Origin: Gammaproteobacteria bacterium
GTDB taxonomy: Bacteria > Pseudomonadota > Gammaproteobacteria > SURF-13
Assembly: GCA_030680605.1 (NCBI GenBank)
Contig: JAUXUQ010000010.1
Coordinates: 244,588 to 308,587 of the forward strand
Reading direction: 5' to 3'
Length of the DNA: 64,000 bases
Below the pieces are notes generated by a model. The model worked only from the letters and a program-made list of their open reading frames with translations, was not told the DNA's origin and did not search any database. Positions 28,877 through 39,164 of the stretch are shown piece after piece (within the stretch, counting starts at the first letter, position 1; each line of letters starts with the position of its first letter). Both the position numbers and the translations under genes were made by a program.

Positions 28877-29653
28877 TTAGTCTGCAATCTCAAGTGCGGC
28901 GGGATGACGCACGCGTATGACCAGTCTGCCTGTAGTGTCTGCGTGCGGCCAGCCGCGTACCGTGAGGGTACGCCCGCGCCATTGCTCAGGCGGCGTCGAG
29001 AAATAGTGTAAATCGTCACGGGCAATGCGCAAAGCAACATTGCCCTCAAGCGCCAGCCACACCGATCCGCGGCTTTCGCTGACCCGCGTTACCCGCCCGC
29101 GGATGCGATGAAAGCCCTCGGCCCCGGGGGCGAGCGCGGTGGATGCGACTGGTTGATAGGATGGCAGCGACCAGATGCCGCGCCGTGCAGCACGTGCGCG
29201 TTGTTCTGCGGCCTGGTAGCAGGTGTGGTTCCACAGGTCGGGGGGCACGGTCAGTGCCGTGGCCAGACCCTGCTCGATGAGCAGGGCCGTGACGCTGCGC
29301 CCATCCTCAAGATAGACATGGGCAAGTGTGCGCTGGTAACGATCTTGCCGCACTGCGTCGTAACGCAGGCGTATGAATGGATGCTCTGCCAGCAGATCGT
29401 TCAAGCTTGAGCGGGCTTGCTCGGCATAGGGTTGAGCAGCTGCACCACCATGATCCATTTCGGGGGTGTCGAGCCCGATCAGGCGTAGTTTGCGGCCATC
29501 GGCGAGCCTGACGGTGTCGCCGTCGTAGACCATTGCGACGCGGGCACGCTCATCGGTGCGGTCAGCGACACACTCCTGTTCCGTGGCGCTGCTGACACAC
29601 GCCACCAGCGCCAGAAGGGCTGCAGGCAGTGTGTAAAGCGGGCGGCGGGGCAC
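28877..29653 (-). CDS. Staphylococcal-nuclease-like (TNase) putative lipoprotein
   Basis: A 258-residue protein from a GTG start, with a short hydrophobic leader and a lipobox-like LVAC. The SNase domain follows: VYDGDTVRLADGRKLRLIGLDTPE holds the metal-binding Asp and Arg positions, and QDRYQRTLAHVYLEDGRSV the catalytic Glu/Arg region. The extra C-terminal part (residues 175-258) looks like an OB-type beta domain. A secreted nuclease is plausible, but the leader is short and the start is uncertain. Upstream of the M48 gene with a 5-bp gap. Confidence 0.85.
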   Translation of the reverse strand: MPRRPLYTLPAALLALVACVSSATEQECVADRTDERARVAMVYDGDTVRLADGRKLRLIGLDTPEMDHGGAAAQPYAEQARSSLNDLLAEHPFIRLRYDAVRQDRYQRTLAHVYLEDGRSVTALLIEQGLATALTVPPDLWNHTCYQAAEQRARAARRGIWSLPSYQPVASTALAPGAEGFHRIRGRVTRVSESRGSVWLALEGNVALRIARDDLHYFSTPPEQWRGRTLTVRGWPHADTTGRLVIRVRHPAALEIAD

Positions 29654-29674
29654 AGGCTCGTGCCGGAAGGCGGG

Positions 29675-29887
29675 TTATGGCTTGGTGCTGCGCCCGTACT
29701 TCTGGCGGAATTTGTCTACCCGGCCGCCGGTGTCGCTAATCTTCTGCTTGCCGGTAAAGAAGGGGTGGCAGCTGGAGCACACATCCAGATGCTGATCCTT
29801 GTCTGCTGTGGAACGGGTCTGGAAGCTGTTGCCGCAGCTGCAGGTAACTTTGATGTCCTGATAGGCGGGGTGAATATCCGGTTTCAT
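29675..29887 (-). CDS. rpmE: 50S ribosomal protein L31
   Basis: A 70-residue ribosomal protein of the zinc-containing type. The four ligand cysteines occur in TCSCGNSF and [14 protein letters not shown], and the C-terminus [11 protein letters not shown] is typical. I used the Met at 29887 ([12 protein letters not shown]), which gives the family N-terminus, rather than one five codons upstream. The zinc-type L31 can act as a zinc store that is exchanged for a zinc-free paralogue in starvation; no paralogue is in this window. Confidence 0.97.
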   Translation of the reverse strand: MKPDIHPAYQDIKVTCSCGNSFQTRSTADKDQHLDVCSSCHPFFTGKQKISDTGGRVDKFRQKYGRSTKP

Positions 29888-29951
29888 GGTGTAAAGCCTC
29901 ATTCCTCTGCCGTGCCTTGACGGGTAGCGGCCAAATTTCGAACTCGTAATA

Positions 29952-30386
29952 TTACGGGAGTTCTTCCTCTACAGCAAGCCGGGGCCTGCTGTTCACGCCA
30001 TTTTTGTCCGGAAAGGGCAGTACGGTTGCGAGACCCGTCGGTTTGGCGGCAGATGCCCTTTGCGGGAGGGTATACGGGCGAAAGGTATGCGCGGGAGCAG
30101 CCTCGCGCAAGGCCTCCAGCTGGTCAACCAGGCCGCCCTGTCCCATCACGGCGTCCCACATCATGGCGGAAATGCGGATGCAGGCGGCAAGTGCGGTGCC
30201 CGACCGTTCCCGCACCTTGTCGACGCGCCATTGCAGGCACCGCAGGCGGTGCTGATGCTCCACAACGGTGCGGGAAATAGCTTGGTTGACGAGCACTTCA
30301 CGCTGCCGTTCAAACGCTGCGGGATCGGAGCGGGCGAGTTCAGACCACCTATCGAAGTCAATATCCCAATCAAACGCTGTTTGCAT
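29952..30386 (-). CDS. Conserved hypothetical protein (DUF3135-like)
   Basis: A 144-residue cytosolic protein starting [22 protein letters not shown], the pattern of DUF3135 proteins, followed by a helical Arg-rich region ([21 protein letters not shown]) and a variable tail. Function unknown. It lies 65 bp upstream of rpmE on the same strand and diverges from glgP. The family call is from memory of the N-terminal pattern. Confidence 0.7.
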   Translation of the reverse strand: MQTAFDWDIDFDRWSELARSDPAAFERQREVLVNQAISRTVVEHQHRLRCLQWRVDKVRERSGTALAACIRISAMMWDAVMGQGGLVDQLEALREAAPAHTFRPYTLPQRASAAKPTGLATVLPFPDKNGVNSRPRLAVEEELP

Positions 30387-30548
30387 CTGGGCAGCCCATC
30401 GACTAACTTAGATTCAAGTATAGCCCGTGAGCTGTCGCTAATTAAAGTACTGGTCATGTGTCGGACGGTAGCTGTCGGCTGCTGGCTTGTTTGCATGGCC
30501 TGATTTGTGCTTGCACGCAACGTACCCCTTTGAATGTTGGTAGGCACT

Positions 30549-33044
30549 ATGCTGACTAAAAACAAGACCCAGTCACTGAAGTATGAATGTCTGGGCATGG
30601 ATGTCGAATCCATCCGCCAGTCGCTGGCCAACCGGCTCGAGTATTCGGCGGGCAAGGATTTGCATACCGCCACCCCGCGCGACTGGACCGCTGTGGTCAC
30701 CTATACCGTGCGTGACCGGTTGATTGAGCGCTGGATGGAGACCATGCGCACCTATTACCGCGAAGATTCCAAGCGCGTGTATTACCTGTCGCTCGAATTT
30801 CTCACCGGTCGGGCGCTGATCAACAGCCTGCTTAATCTGGGCGTACTTAAGGAGTACCGCGAGGCGCTGGATGAGCTGGGTCTTGATCTTGAGGAAATCG
30901 CCGAACTTGAGCCCGAGGCGGCGCTAGGCAACGGTGGCCTGGGTCGACTGGCGGCCTGTTTTCTCGATGCCATGGCTACACTCGGCTTGCCCGGTTACGG
31001 CTACGGCATCCGCTACGAATACGGCATGTTCAACCAGCGCATCGAGAACGGACAGCAGGTGGAGCACCCTGATAACTGGCTGCGCTATGGCAACCCCTGG
31101 GAGTTTCCCCGCGCCGAATTACTGTATCCGGTGCATATGTATGGTCGCGTGGTGGATTACGTGGATGAGCACGGCAAGTCCCATTTCCAGTGGGTGGAGG
31201 GGGAAGAGGTGCTGGCCATGGCCTATGACACGCCGATTCCGGGTTACGGTACCAACACCGTTAACAATATGCGTTTGTGGGCCAGCAAGTCCTCACGCGA
31301 TTTCGATCTCAAGTACTTCAATGACGGTGACTACATCCGTGCCGTGCAGGACAAAAGCGCCTCGGAGAGTATCTCCAAGGTGTTATATCCGGACGACAGC
31401 ACCAGCTCGGGGCGCGGGCTGCGCCTCAAGCAGGAATATTTCTTTGTCTCCGCTTCGCTGCAGGATATTCTCGCGCGCTTTCACAAGACCCACGAAGACA
31501 TCGGCAAGCTGCCTGACAAGGTGGCGATCCAGCTCAATGATACGCACCCGGCGATTGCCATACCGGAGTTGATGCGGTTGCTGGTGGATAAATACCATGT
31601 CGCCTGGGAACAGGCCTGGGATATTACCCAGCGCACATTTTCCTATACCAATCACACCCTGTTGCCGGAGGCGCTGGAGACGTGGCCGGTCGACCTGTTT
31701 GAGGTCATGTTGCCGCGTCACTTGCAGATCATCTACGAGATCAACCATCATTTTCTCAAGCAGGTGATACACAAATATCCCGGTGATCTGGAGCTGTTGC
31801 GGCGCGTCTCGCTGGTACAGGAGGGCGGTAAACGCTGCGTACGTATGGCGCATCTGGCTATCGTCGGCAGCCACAAGGTCAATGGGGTGGCGGCGCTGCA
31901 CACCCACCTGCTCCAGACTACGCTGTTCGCCGATTTCGACCGCATCTTTCCCGGTCGCATCATCAACAAGACCAACGGCATCACGCCGCGGTTGTGGCTC
32001 AATCAGGCCAACCCGCCGCTGGCGCAACTCATCGGCTCACATATCGGCGACCGCTGGATTACCAGGCTCGATGAGTTGAAAAAGCTGGAGCCGCTGGCGA
32101 ATGACAGCAGCTTTCGCGCCGCCTTTCGTGCCGCAAAGAATGAGAACAAGCAGCGTCTGGCGCGGTTGATCAAGCAACGCCTGGGAATAGAGATTCGTAC
32201 TGATTCGATGTTTGACGTGCAAGTCAAACGCATTCACGAATATAAGCGCCAGTTGCTGAACCTGTTGCATGTGATCACGCTTTATAATCGCATACGCACC
32301 AGCGGCACGGAGGGGATTGTGCCGCGTACCGTAATCTTCGCGGGCAAGGCCGCTCCGGGCTATGCCATCGCCAAGCTGATCATCAAGCTGATTAATGATG
32401 TGGCCGAGGTGATAAACAACGACCCGAATGTGCATGGCCACCTCAAGGTGGTGTTTATCCCGAACTACAATGTTTCCACTGCGCTCGATATCATCCCTGC
32501 CGCCGATCTGTCGCAGCATATATCCACGGCGGGCACAGAGGCGTCAGGCACCGGTAACATGAAATTTGCGCTGAACGGCTCGCTGATCATCGGTACGCTG
32601 GATGGGGCAAACGTAGAGATACGCGAAGAGGTGGGGTCGGAAAATATCTTCATCTTTGGTCGCACCACGGACGAAGTCCAGCGGCTGCGCCACGAGGGCT
32701 ATCAGCCATGGGAGTATTACCATGGAGACGATCAACTCAGGCAGGTGCTGGACATGATCGGTTCGGGCTATTTTTCACCCAATGCCCCGAGAATGTATCA
32801 CTCCATCATCGACGGCCTGCTTGATGGCGGCGATCGCTATATGCTGCTTGCCGACTACGCATCCTACGTGGAGTGCCACGAGCACGCGGCACGGCTATAT
32901 CTGGATCAGGAAGAGTGGACGCGGCGGGCGATACTGAACACCGCGTCCATGGGCAAATTTTCCTGTGACCGCACCATCCGCGAGTATGCCGAGGAGATAT
33001 GGGGCGTGGCGCCGGTGGATGTGACGTTGCAGTGCCCGATTTGA
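30549..33044 (+). CDS. glgP: Glycogen/starch/alpha-glucan phosphorylase
   Basis: PLP enzyme releasing glucose-1-phosphate from glycogen. The 831-residue product has the N-terminal region YYLSLEFLTGRALINSLLNLG, EAALGNGGLGRLAACFLDAMATL, and the PLP-lysine motif EASGTGNMKFALNG (K672). The ATG at 30549 has a GGTAGG-like ribosome site; one 5 codons upstream (30534) is weaker. No other glycogen genes are adjacent. It converges on rho across a long inverted repeat. Confidence 0.97.
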   Translation: MLTKNKTQSLKYECLGMDVESIRQSLANRLEYSAGKDLHTATPRDWTAVVTYTVRDRLIERWMETMRTYYREDSKRVYYLSLEFLTGRALINSLLNLGVLKEYREALDELGLDLEEIAELEPEAALGNGGLGRLAACFLDAMATLGLPGYGYGIRYEYGMFNQRIENGQQVEHPDNWLRYGNPWEFPRAELLYPVHMYGRVVDYVDEHGKSHFQWVEGEEVLAMAYDTPIPGYGTNTVNNMRLWASKSSRDFDLKYFNDGDYIRAVQDKSASESISKVLYPDDSTSSGRGLRLKQEYFFVSASLQDILARFHKTHEDIGKLPDKVAIQLNDTHPAIAIPELMRLLVDKYHVAWEQAWDITQRTFSYTNHTLLPEALETWPVDLFEVMLPRHLQIIYEINHHFLKQVIHKYPGDLELLRRVSLVQEGGKRCVRMAHLAIVGSHKVNGVAALHTHLLQTTLFADFDRIFPGRIINKTNGITPRLWLNQANPPLAQLIGSHIGDRWITRLDELKKLEPLANDSSFRAAFRAAKNENKQRLARLIKQRLGIEIRTDSMFDVQVKRIHEYKRQLLNLLHVITLYNRIRTSGTEGIVPRTVIFAGKAAPGYAIAKLIIKLINDVAEVINNDPNVHGHLKVVFIPNYNVSTALDIIPAADLSQHISTAGTEASGTGNMKFALNGSLIIGTLDGANVEIREEVGSENIFIFGRTTDEVQRLRHEGYQPWEYYHGDDQLRQVLDMIGSGYFSPNAPRMYHSIIDGLLDGGDRYMLLADYASYVECHEHAARLYLDQEEWTRRAILNTASMGKFSCDRTIREYAEEIWGVAPVDVTLQCPI

Positions 33045-33159
33045 GGCAGGGAAAAGAGGCAAGAGAAAAGAGCAAAGGATTGAATTATTTCACAGCCGCC
33101 TTGGTGCAAACGTTTCCGGGCCTTAACTTTTCTCTTTTCTCTTGCCTCTTTTCCCTGCC
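33045..33159. repeat. Perfect 28-bp inverted repeat between glgP and rho
   Basis: Arms at 33045-33072 and 33132-33159 are perfect inverted copies, separated by 59 bp. Each arm is almost pure purine on one strand (two C in 28) and starts right after the glgP stop; the other ends just before the rho stop. It could act as a bidirectional transcription barrier for the convergent genes. The long loop makes it unlike a standard intrinsic terminator. Confidence 0.85.
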
Positions 33160-33161
33160 GT

Positions 33162-34418
33162 TCAACGCTTCATCGAGTCAAAGAACTCGGAATTGACCTT
33201 GGTGCTCTTGAGCTTCTCCAGCAGGAATTCCATCGCCGCAAGCTCATCCATCGGATGCAGCAGCTTGCGCAGTATCCACATCTTCTGCAATTCATCCGGC
33301 TTGGTGAGCAGCTCTTCGCGCCGCGTGCCGGAGCGGTTGATGTTGATGGAGGGGTAAACGCGCTTTTCCGACATCTTGCGGTCAAGGTGTACCTCCATGT
33401 TACCGGTGCCCTTGAATTCTTCGTAAATCACGTCATCCATCTTGGAGCCGGTATCCACCAGCGCGGTCGCGATGATGGTGAGCGAGCCGCCTTCCTCAAT
33501 GTTGCGCGCCGCGCCGAAAAAGCGCTTGGGACGCTGCAGGGCGTTGGCGTCCACGCCGCCGGTGAGCACCTTGCCCGAGGCAGGCACCACGGTATTGTAG
33601 GCGCGGCCGAGGCGGGTAATGGAGTCGAGCAGGATGATCACGTCGCGCTTGTGCTCGACCAGACGCTTGGCCTTTTCGATCACCATCTCCGCCACCTGCA
33701 CGTGACGGGTGGCCGGTTCATCGAAGGTGCTGGAGACTACCTCGCCCTTTACCGAGCGCTGCATCTCGGTGACTTCCTCCGGGCGCTCGTCGATGAGCAA
33801 CACGATCAGGTAGCATTCCGGATGCTTGGCGGCGATGGAGTGCGCGATATTCTGCAGCATCATGGTCTTGCCCGCCTTGGGCGGGGAGACGATCAGACCG
33901 CGCTGTCCCTTGCCGATGGGCGAGATGAGGTCGATCACGCGCGCGGTGAGGTCTTCGGTGGTGCCGTTGCCGATTTCGAGGCTGAGACGTTCATTGGGGA
34001 ACAGCGGCGTGAGGTTTTCAAACAGCACCTTGTTCTTGGCATTTTCAGGCGCTTCGAAGTTGATTTCATTGACCTTGAGCAGTGCGAAGTAGCGCTCACC
34101 CTCCTTGGGCGGGCGGATCTTGCCGGAGACGGTGTCGCCAGTGCGCAGATTAAAGCGCCGTACCTGGCTGGGTGAGACGTAGATGTCGTCAGGACCCGCG
34201 AGGTAGGAGCTGTCGGCGGAGCGCAGAAAGCCGTAGCCGTCTTGCAGGATTTCCAGCACGCCGTCGCCGGAGATGTCTTCCCCCTTGTGCGCGTGGGCCT
34301 TGAGGATGGCAAAGATGACTTCCTGCTTGCGCGAGCGCGCCATGCCTTCGACGCCCATGGACTGGGCAAGGTCGATCAGATCAGAGGGTGTTTTTTGTTT
34401 GAGTTCGGTCAGGTTCAT
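33162..34418 (-). CDS. rho: Transcription termination factor Rho
   Basis: Hexameric RNA helicase that terminates transcription at rut sites. The 418 residues (419 in E. coli) start [19 protein letters not shown] and contain the cold-shock-like RNA-binding domain ([15 protein letters not shown]...[18 protein letters not shown]) and the Walker A PPKAGKT at residues 179-185. The Q-loop/R-loop region [15 protein letters not shown] is also intact. Downstream of trxA, as in E. coli. Confidence 0.98.
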   Translation of the reverse strand: MNLTELKQKTPSDLIDLAQSMGVEGMARSRKQEVIFAILKAHAHKGEDISGDGVLEILQDGYGFLRSADSSYLAGPDDIYVSPSQVRRFNLRTGDTVSGKIRPPKEGERYFALLKVNEINFEAPENAKNKVLFENLTPLFPNERLSLEIGNGTTEDLTARVIDLISPIGKGQRGLIVSPPKAGKTMMLQNIAHSIAAKHPECYLIVLLIDERPEEVTEMQRSVKGEVVSSTFDEPATRHVQVAEMVIEKAKRLVEHKRDVIILLDSITRLGRAYNTVVPASGKVLTGGVDANALQRPKRFFGAARNIEEGGSLTIIATALVDTGSKMDDVIYEEFKGTGNMEVHLDRKMSEKRVYPSININRSGTRREELLTKPDELQKMWILRKLLHPMDELAAMEFLLEKLKSTKVNSEFFDSMKR

Positions 34419-34579
34419 GCACGTATATTTTTATGGATGGCGGGTGGGTGAGGAAGGCGGGCGTTCAGGAGCCCTGAGTAACTGGGTGGTTGCGGTTTGG
34501 GAAGAACTGCCGGGGCGGCAGGTCAACAAGCGTTACGATTCCTAATCACAGTAGCATGCTATTCATCCGGCGTCCAGTT

Positions 34580-34906
34580 CTAAAGATTGGAGTCAATAAA
34601 CGCGGTGAGTTGCGATTTCGAGAGCGCGCCTACCTTGGTGGCTGAGACCCCCCCGTTCTTGAACAGCATCAGGGTCGGTATGCCGCGGATGCCGAACTTG
34701 GGCGGGGTGGCAGGGTTCTGGTCGATATTGAGTTTGGCGATCTTGATCTTGCCGTCGTACTCGGTGGCGATCTCATCGAGGACGGGTGCAATCATCTTGC
34801 ACGGGCCGCACCAGTCTGCCCAGTAGTCTACCAGCACCGGAACGCCGGCCTCGAGTACCTCGCTTTCAAACGTTGCGTCGGTGATATGAACGATATTTCC
34901 GCTCAC
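34580..34906 (-). CDS. trxA: Thioredoxin 1
   Basis: Cytosolic disulfide reductase. The active site WCGPC is at residues 32-36 of a 108-residue protein. I chose a GTG start at 34906, preceded by AGAGG about 10 nt upstream, because it gives the standard length and N-terminus ([13 protein letters not shown]). A longer frame begins upstream but adds an atypical 31-residue tail. Sits between rho and the divergent rhlB, the E. coli arrangement. Confidence 0.95.
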   Translation of the reverse strand: MSGNIVHITDATFESEVLEAGVPVLVDYWADWCGPCKMIAPVLDEIATEYDGKIKIAKLNIDQNPATPPKFGIRGIPTLMLFKNGGVSATKVGALSKSQLTAFIDSNL

Positions 34907-35087
34907 GCGTTGTGTGCCTCTGTTTGGAGTAATCGGGTGGCCCTGAGAGGGGCCGCTTGCGGGGTATAGGTTTTGATTGTTCCGCTCTGCTGGTGACATT
35001 TCACCGCACTTGGGCGACTTTTACAAGTCTCAGTTTTTTCCAACAGGGCAAGCCAGGTATCGGCAAATCTGCTATCGTGTACCGCCT

Positions 35088-36419
35088 ATGACCGCACCCG
35101 CAAGCAAAAAACACCTGACAGAGGTGGCATTCTCGGGCCTCGGCTTGCCTGCGCCACTGATGCAAGGCATTGAAGAGATTGGCTTTTCTTTTTGTACACC
35201 GATCCAGGCCGAGACCCTGCCGCTGGCGCTGGCGGGCCATGATGTCGCCGGCCAGGCGCAGACCGGCACCGGCAAGACAGCGGCGTTCCTGCTGGCGCTG
35301 ATGAACCACCTGCTCAAGCACCCCGCCGAGCCGGGGCGCAAGGCTAACCAGCCGCGCGCGCTGGTGCTCGCACCTACCCGCGAGCTTGCGATTCAGATTC
35401 ACAAGGACGCCGTGATACTGGGCGGGCACGCTGGCCTGAGCCTCGGCCTGGTCTACGGCGGCACCGGCTACGACACCCAGCGCGCCATGATGGAGGCTGG
35501 GGTGGACATCCTGATCGGCACGCCGGGGCGCGTGATCGATTACTTCAAGCAGCACGTATTCGATCTGAAGGCGGCGCAGGTGATGGTGCTGGACGAGGCG
35601 GATCGCATGTTTGATCTGGGTTTCATCAAGGACGTACGTTTTCTGTTGCGCCGCCTCCCGCCTCCCGAGCGGCGTTTGAACATGCTGTTTTCCGCCACCC
35701 TGTCGTGGCGCGTGACCGAGCTCGCCTACGAGCACATGAACAGCCCGCGCCTGATTGAGGTCGAGCCCGACAAGGTGACGGCGGACAAGGTGACGCAGGC
35801 GGTGTACCACGTGGCGAACGAGGAAAAGATTGCACTGTTGATCGGTCTGCTCCGGCGCACCGATGCGACGCGCAGCATCGTGTTCGTGAACACCAAGGCT
35901 GCAGCGCACAGGGTGCTCGGCTATTTGACGGGCAACGGTTTCGGCACGGCACTGCTGTCGGGTGACGTGCCACAGAAAAAGCGCCAGCAACTGCTGGCGG
36001 AATTCCAGGCCGGCAAGCTGGCGATCCTGGTGGCTACCGATGTCGCGGCGCGCGGCTTGCATATCCCCGAGGTGAGCCATGTGTTCAATTACGACCTGCC
36101 GCAATCGGGCGAGGACTATGTGCACCGCATCGGGCGTACCGCGCGCGTCGGCGCCTCCGGCGACTCCATCAGCTTTGCCTGCGAGGAATACGCCTTTACG
36201 CTGCCCGAGATCGAGGACTATACCGGCCACAAGATTCCCGTGATGCGGGTCACGGACGAGCTGCTGGCCAAGCCGCTGCTGCCGCCGCATAAATCCGAGT
36301 TTGCGCCCAAGCCGTTTACCGCACGGCAAGGCAAGGCGGGTGGGCGGGCGCCGGGTGGGCGTGGCGCGCCGCCCAAGAGTCACAGCCACGGCTCATCGCG
36401 TTCGCGCGGTCGTGGTTGA
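35088..36419 (+). CDS. rhlB: ATP-dependent RNA helicase RhlB
   Basis: DEAD-box helicase, in E. coli a component of the RNA degradosome. The 443 residues show the Q motif ([14 protein letters not shown]), motif I AQTGTGKT (57-64), [29 protein letters not shown] and HRIGRTAR. The Gly/Arg-rich C-terminus ([25 protein letters not shown] region) probably binds RNA or RNase E. The start at 35088 gives the family N-terminus ([13 protein letters not shown]). Confidence 0.94.
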   Translation: MTAPASKKHLTEVAFSGLGLPAPLMQGIEEIGFSFCTPIQAETLPLALAGHDVAGQAQTGTGKTAAFLLALMNHLLKHPAEPGRKANQPRALVLAPTRELAIQIHKDAVILGGHAGLSLGLVYGGTGYDTQRAMMEAGVDILIGTPGRVIDYFKQHVFDLKAAQVMVLDEADRMFDLGFIKDVRFLLRRLPPPERRLNMLFSATLSWRVTELAYEHMNSPRLIEVEPDKVTADKVTQAVYHVANEEKIALLIGLLRRTDATRSIVFVNTKAAAHRVLGYLTGNGFGTALLSGDVPQKKRQQLLAEFQAGKLAILVATDVAARGLHIPEVSHVFNYDLPQSGEDYVHRIGRTARVGASGDSISFACEEYAFTLPEIEDYTGHKIPVMRVTDELLAKPLLPPHKSEFAPKPFTARQGKAGGRAPGGRGAPPKSHSHGSSRSRGRG

Positions 36420-36448
36420 CAGGCGCAAATATTGAGTGAGGACATGAC

Positions 36449-36991
36449 ATGGCGCGTATGATTTTTCCCGGTGAGCGCGAGACCCGTGACTTCCCGACCA
36501 TTCAGGGCAAGCTGGCTGAAATCGGCATTACGCTGCGTGATTGGCCCGCCCCGGCAGACGCACGGGTGCAGGCGCTGCTGAACCAGGCCGCGCTGAGTGA
36601 CGGCGAGAAGGAAGAGCTGTTGCATGCGGTTGATCACAGGTTTGAAGCACTGAAGCAGGAGGCGGGCTACAGCACACGCGACATGATCGTGCTGCACGAG
36701 GATGTGCCCGGTCTGGCCGAGATGCTGGGCAAATTCGACAAGGTGCACTACCACACCGACGACGAGGTGCGTTACATCCTGGCGGGCAAAGGCTACTTTG
36801 GCTTTGTCGATAACAGCGGCAGACAGTTCATGCTGGAGGTCAACGCCGGTGACTACATCAACGTGCCGGCCAATACCGAGCACTGGTTTACGCTGCGCGA
36901 CTCGAAACGCATCAAGGCGGTGCGCTATTTTATAGATAACAGCGGCTGGACGCCGGTATATACGGAAAGGACAGTGGCGAGCTTCGAGTAG
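36449..36991 (+). CDS. mtnD: Acireductone dioxygenase
   Basis: Cupin enzyme of the methionine salvage pathway that cleaves acireductone to the keto-acid precursor of methionine (iron form) or off-pathway products (nickel form). The 180 residues carry metal ligands H100, H102 and E106 (HYHTDDE) and H145 (TEHWF). GAGG lies about 9 nt before the ATG. mtnB follows 89 bp downstream, but the enolase-phosphatase MtnC that should act between them is not encoded here. Confidence 0.95.
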   Translation: MARMIFPGERETRDFPTIQGKLAEIGITLRDWPAPADARVQALLNQAALSDGEKEELLHAVDHRFEALKQEAGYSTRDMIVLHEDVPGLAEMLGKFDKVHYHTDDEVRYILAGKGYFGFVDNSGRQFMLEVNAGDYINVPANTEHWFTLRDSKRIKAVRYFIDNSGWTPVYTERTVASFE

Positions 36992-37080
36992 CACGTGGCG
37001 AGTAAATTACTATACCCCCCCTCCCGAAGGGCCAGGGTGAAGGAGATACATCTGCAGAGTAGCCCGCGCACATCCTGTTC

Positions 37081-37713
37081 ATGCCATCTACATTAGACCA
37101 ATTGCCGTTGCGTACCGCCTTAGTGGAGATCGCGCGCGACTTCCATGCCCGCGGCTGGATGGCGGGTACGGCGGGCAATCTCAGCGCGCGCGATGATGAT
37201 GCCGCGAGCTTCTGGATCACGGCCAGCGGTCGCCCCAAGGGCCGTCTCGACGAAACCGATTTTCTGCTGGTCAACAGTGCCGATGGCGGCGTGGTCGAAC
37301 GCGCACGTGCCGACGTCAAACCCTCGGCTGAAACCGCCATCCATCGCGTTCTCTACCAGAGCTTCCCGGCGGCACGTGCCTGCCTGCATGTGCATACAGT
37401 GGACGCCTGCCTGGCTGCCGCGCGCGTCGCAGAAGATGCAGGCGCGTTGCCTTTGCCCGCCCTGGAAATGCTCAAGGGGCTCGGCATCTGGGAGCAGAGG
37501 CCCCAGGTGAGCCTGCCGTTGTTTGAGAACAGCCTCGATGTGAGCAAGATTGCAGACGCCATTGTTGCCCGCTTCGGGCGCGAGCCACCGCAGCTACCGG
37601 CACTGATGGTGTATGGTCACGGGGTGACGGTGTGGGGCGGTTCGTTGCAGGAGGCCTATAATCGTGTGGAGTGTATGGAGTTTATCCTGAGCTATCTGGC
37701 GCGCTGCAAATGA
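37081..37713 (+). CDS. mtnB: Methylthioribulose-1-phosphate dehydratase
   Basis: Class II aldolase-fold zinc enzyme of methionine salvage, dehydrating methylthioribulose-1-phosphate. The 210 residues have [13 protein letters not shown], the zinc motif HVHTVDA (H103, H105), a third His in YGHGVTVWG, and catalytic-Glu region SAETAIH. The stop overlaps the ispH start by ATGA, so the two are probably translationally coupled although the pathways are unrelated. Confidence 0.94.
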   Translation: MPSTLDQLPLRTALVEIARDFHARGWMAGTAGNLSARDDDAASFWITASGRPKGRLDETDFLLVNSADGGVVERARADVKPSAETAIHRVLYQSFPAARACLHVHTVDACLAAARVAEDAGALPLPALEMLKGLGIWEQRPQVSLPLFENSLDVSKIADAIVARFGREPPQLPALMVYGHGVTVWGGSLQEAYNRVECMEFILSYLARCK

Positions 37714-38657
37714 AAGTCATTCTTGCCAATCCGCGCGGGTTCTGCGCCGGCGTCGACCGCGCCATCGTGATTGTCGAGCGTGCACTGGAAAAGTTCGGGG
37801 CGCCGATTTACGTGCGGCACGAGGTGGTCCATAACCGCTTCGTGGTGGAGGGTCTGCGTGCCAAGGGTGCAGTGTTTGTGGATGAGCTGGATCAGGTGCC
37901 GGACGCCAGCCATGTGATTTTTTCGGCCCATGGCGTCTCGCGCGTCGTGCGGGAGGAAGCCGCGCGACGCGGGCTGCATGTGTTTGACGCCACCTGTCCG
38001 CTGGTGACCAAGGTGCACGTGGAGGTGCTGGGCCATTACCGCGAAGGGCGCGAGTGCATACTCATCGGGCACAAAGGTCACCCCGAAGTGGAAGGCACCA
38101 TGGGGCAGTACAACAGGCCGGAAGAGTTGGGGCGCATGTATCTGGTGGAGTCTGTGGCCGACGTGCAAAGCCTGGAGGTAGGGGATGCGGAGCGGCTGGC
38201 GTTTGTGACCCAGACCACACTTTCAATGGACGATACCGCGCGCGTGATCGACGCCTTGCGCATACGCTTTCCCGCCATCATCGGCCCGAAGAAAGACGAC
38301 ATCTGCTACGCCACGCAAAACCGGCAGGATGCGGTGAAGCAACTGGCGCAGCAGTGCGACATGGTGCTGGTAGTGGGTTCACCCAACAGCTCGAACTCCA
38401 ACCGGCTGAAGGAGCTGGCCATCAAGCTCGGCACACCGGCCTATCTCATTGATGCCGCCACAGACATCCTGCCCGGCTGGCTGGACGGCAAGGCCACGGT
38501 GGGCGTGACCGCCGGCGCCTCTGCGCCGGAGACGTTGGTGCAGCAAGTGATCACGCACCTGCGCGGCTTCGGTGCGGAGCTGGTGGAAGAGAGTGCAGGA
38601 CCGGATGAGCGGGTGGTGTTTCCGTTGCCACGGGAATTGCAGCAGGGCGCGCCATAG
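37710..38657 (+). CDS. ispH: 4-hydroxy-3-methylbut-2-enyl diphosphate reductase
   Basis: [4Fe-4S] enzyme of the last MEP-pathway step, making IPP and DMAPP. The 315 residues begin [19 protein letters not shown] with the first cluster Cys (C12), then [24 protein letters not shown] with the second Cys, and [18 protein letters not shown]. The next gene, pilV, converges 2 bp away. ispH beside the pilin cluster is also seen in Pseudomonas. Confidence 0.97.
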   Translation: MKVILANPRGFCAGVDRAIVIVERALEKFGAPIYVRHEVVHNRFVVEGLRAKGAVFVDELDQVPDASHVIFSAHGVSRVVREEAARRGLHVFDATCPLVTKVHVEVLGHYREGRECILIGHKGHPEVEGTMGQYNRPEELGRMYLVESVADVQSLEVGDAERLAFVTQTTLSMDDTARVIDALRIRFPAIIGPKKDDICYATQNRQDAVKQLAQQCDMVLVVGSPNSSNSNRLKELAIKLGTPAYLIDAATDILPGWLDGKATVGVTAGASAPETLVQQVITHLRGFGAELVEESAGPDERVVFPLPRELQQGAP

Positions 38658-38659
38658 CC

Positions 38660-39145
38660 TCAGGTGAGGTTGCCCGAGTAACGCGGGTTGGCATTGGTGA
38701 TGATGCTGCGCAAGGTCACTGTGGTATCTGCCGTAGAGCCGCCCGGCCTGCTCCAGGTGACAGTTACAGTGATCGGGGTGTAGGAGTAGGTGCCGCTGGT
38801 GACCGCCGCTGTGCTGGTACAGGTGCGGCTGTAGACGGTGTTACCGGAATCGCTGCTGTTGCTGTACACCGCAGTTTCCGTGGTACCCGTAGTGGCGCAT
38901 GCGGCAGCAATGTCCACATAGTCCAGCACCGTGGAAGAGTCGGCCAGGTCGCGATAGTTTCTCAGTTGCTCGATTTTCTGCTCGGCCAGGGCGACGGCTT
39001 CGCTGCGCTCCCGGGCCAGCGCGCTGCCTTGCAGCACCGTGGCCTGGAAGCGGGCCATGGCAATCAGGCCTACCGCCAGCACGACAACGGCGATCAGCAC
39101 CTCAATGAGCGTGAAGCCGGACTGTCGGGTGCGCGGGTAGTTCAC
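38660..39145 (-). CDS. pilV: Type IV pilus minor pilin PilV-like
   Basis: A 161-residue prepilin-like protein with the class III signal SGFTLIEVLIAVVVLAVGLIAM (G just before F, E at +5), followed by AVALAEQKIEQLRNY, typical of PilV. Minor pilins prime pilus assembly. Last gene of the fimT-pilW-pilX-pilV series, reading right to left, and probably co-transcribed with pilX (19-bp gap). Position and the C-terminal Ser/Thr-rich region support the name. Confidence 0.85.
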   Translation of the reverse strand: MNYPRTRQSGFTLIEVLIAVVVLAVGLIAMARFQATVLQGSALARERSEAVALAEQKIEQLRNYRDLADSSTVLDYVDIAAACATTGTTETAVYSNSSDSGNTVYSRTCTSTAAVTSGTYSYTPITVTVTWSRPGGSTADTTVTLRSIITNANPRYSGNLT

Positions 39146-39164
39146 GGGTTAACGTCGCCAGTGT

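Noticed and set aside
20470..30452. Shared 13-mer AATTAAAGTACTG after the LprI-like gene and upstream of glgP
   Set aside because: Matches of this length between two sites are expected by chance in 64 kb and the flanks do not align.
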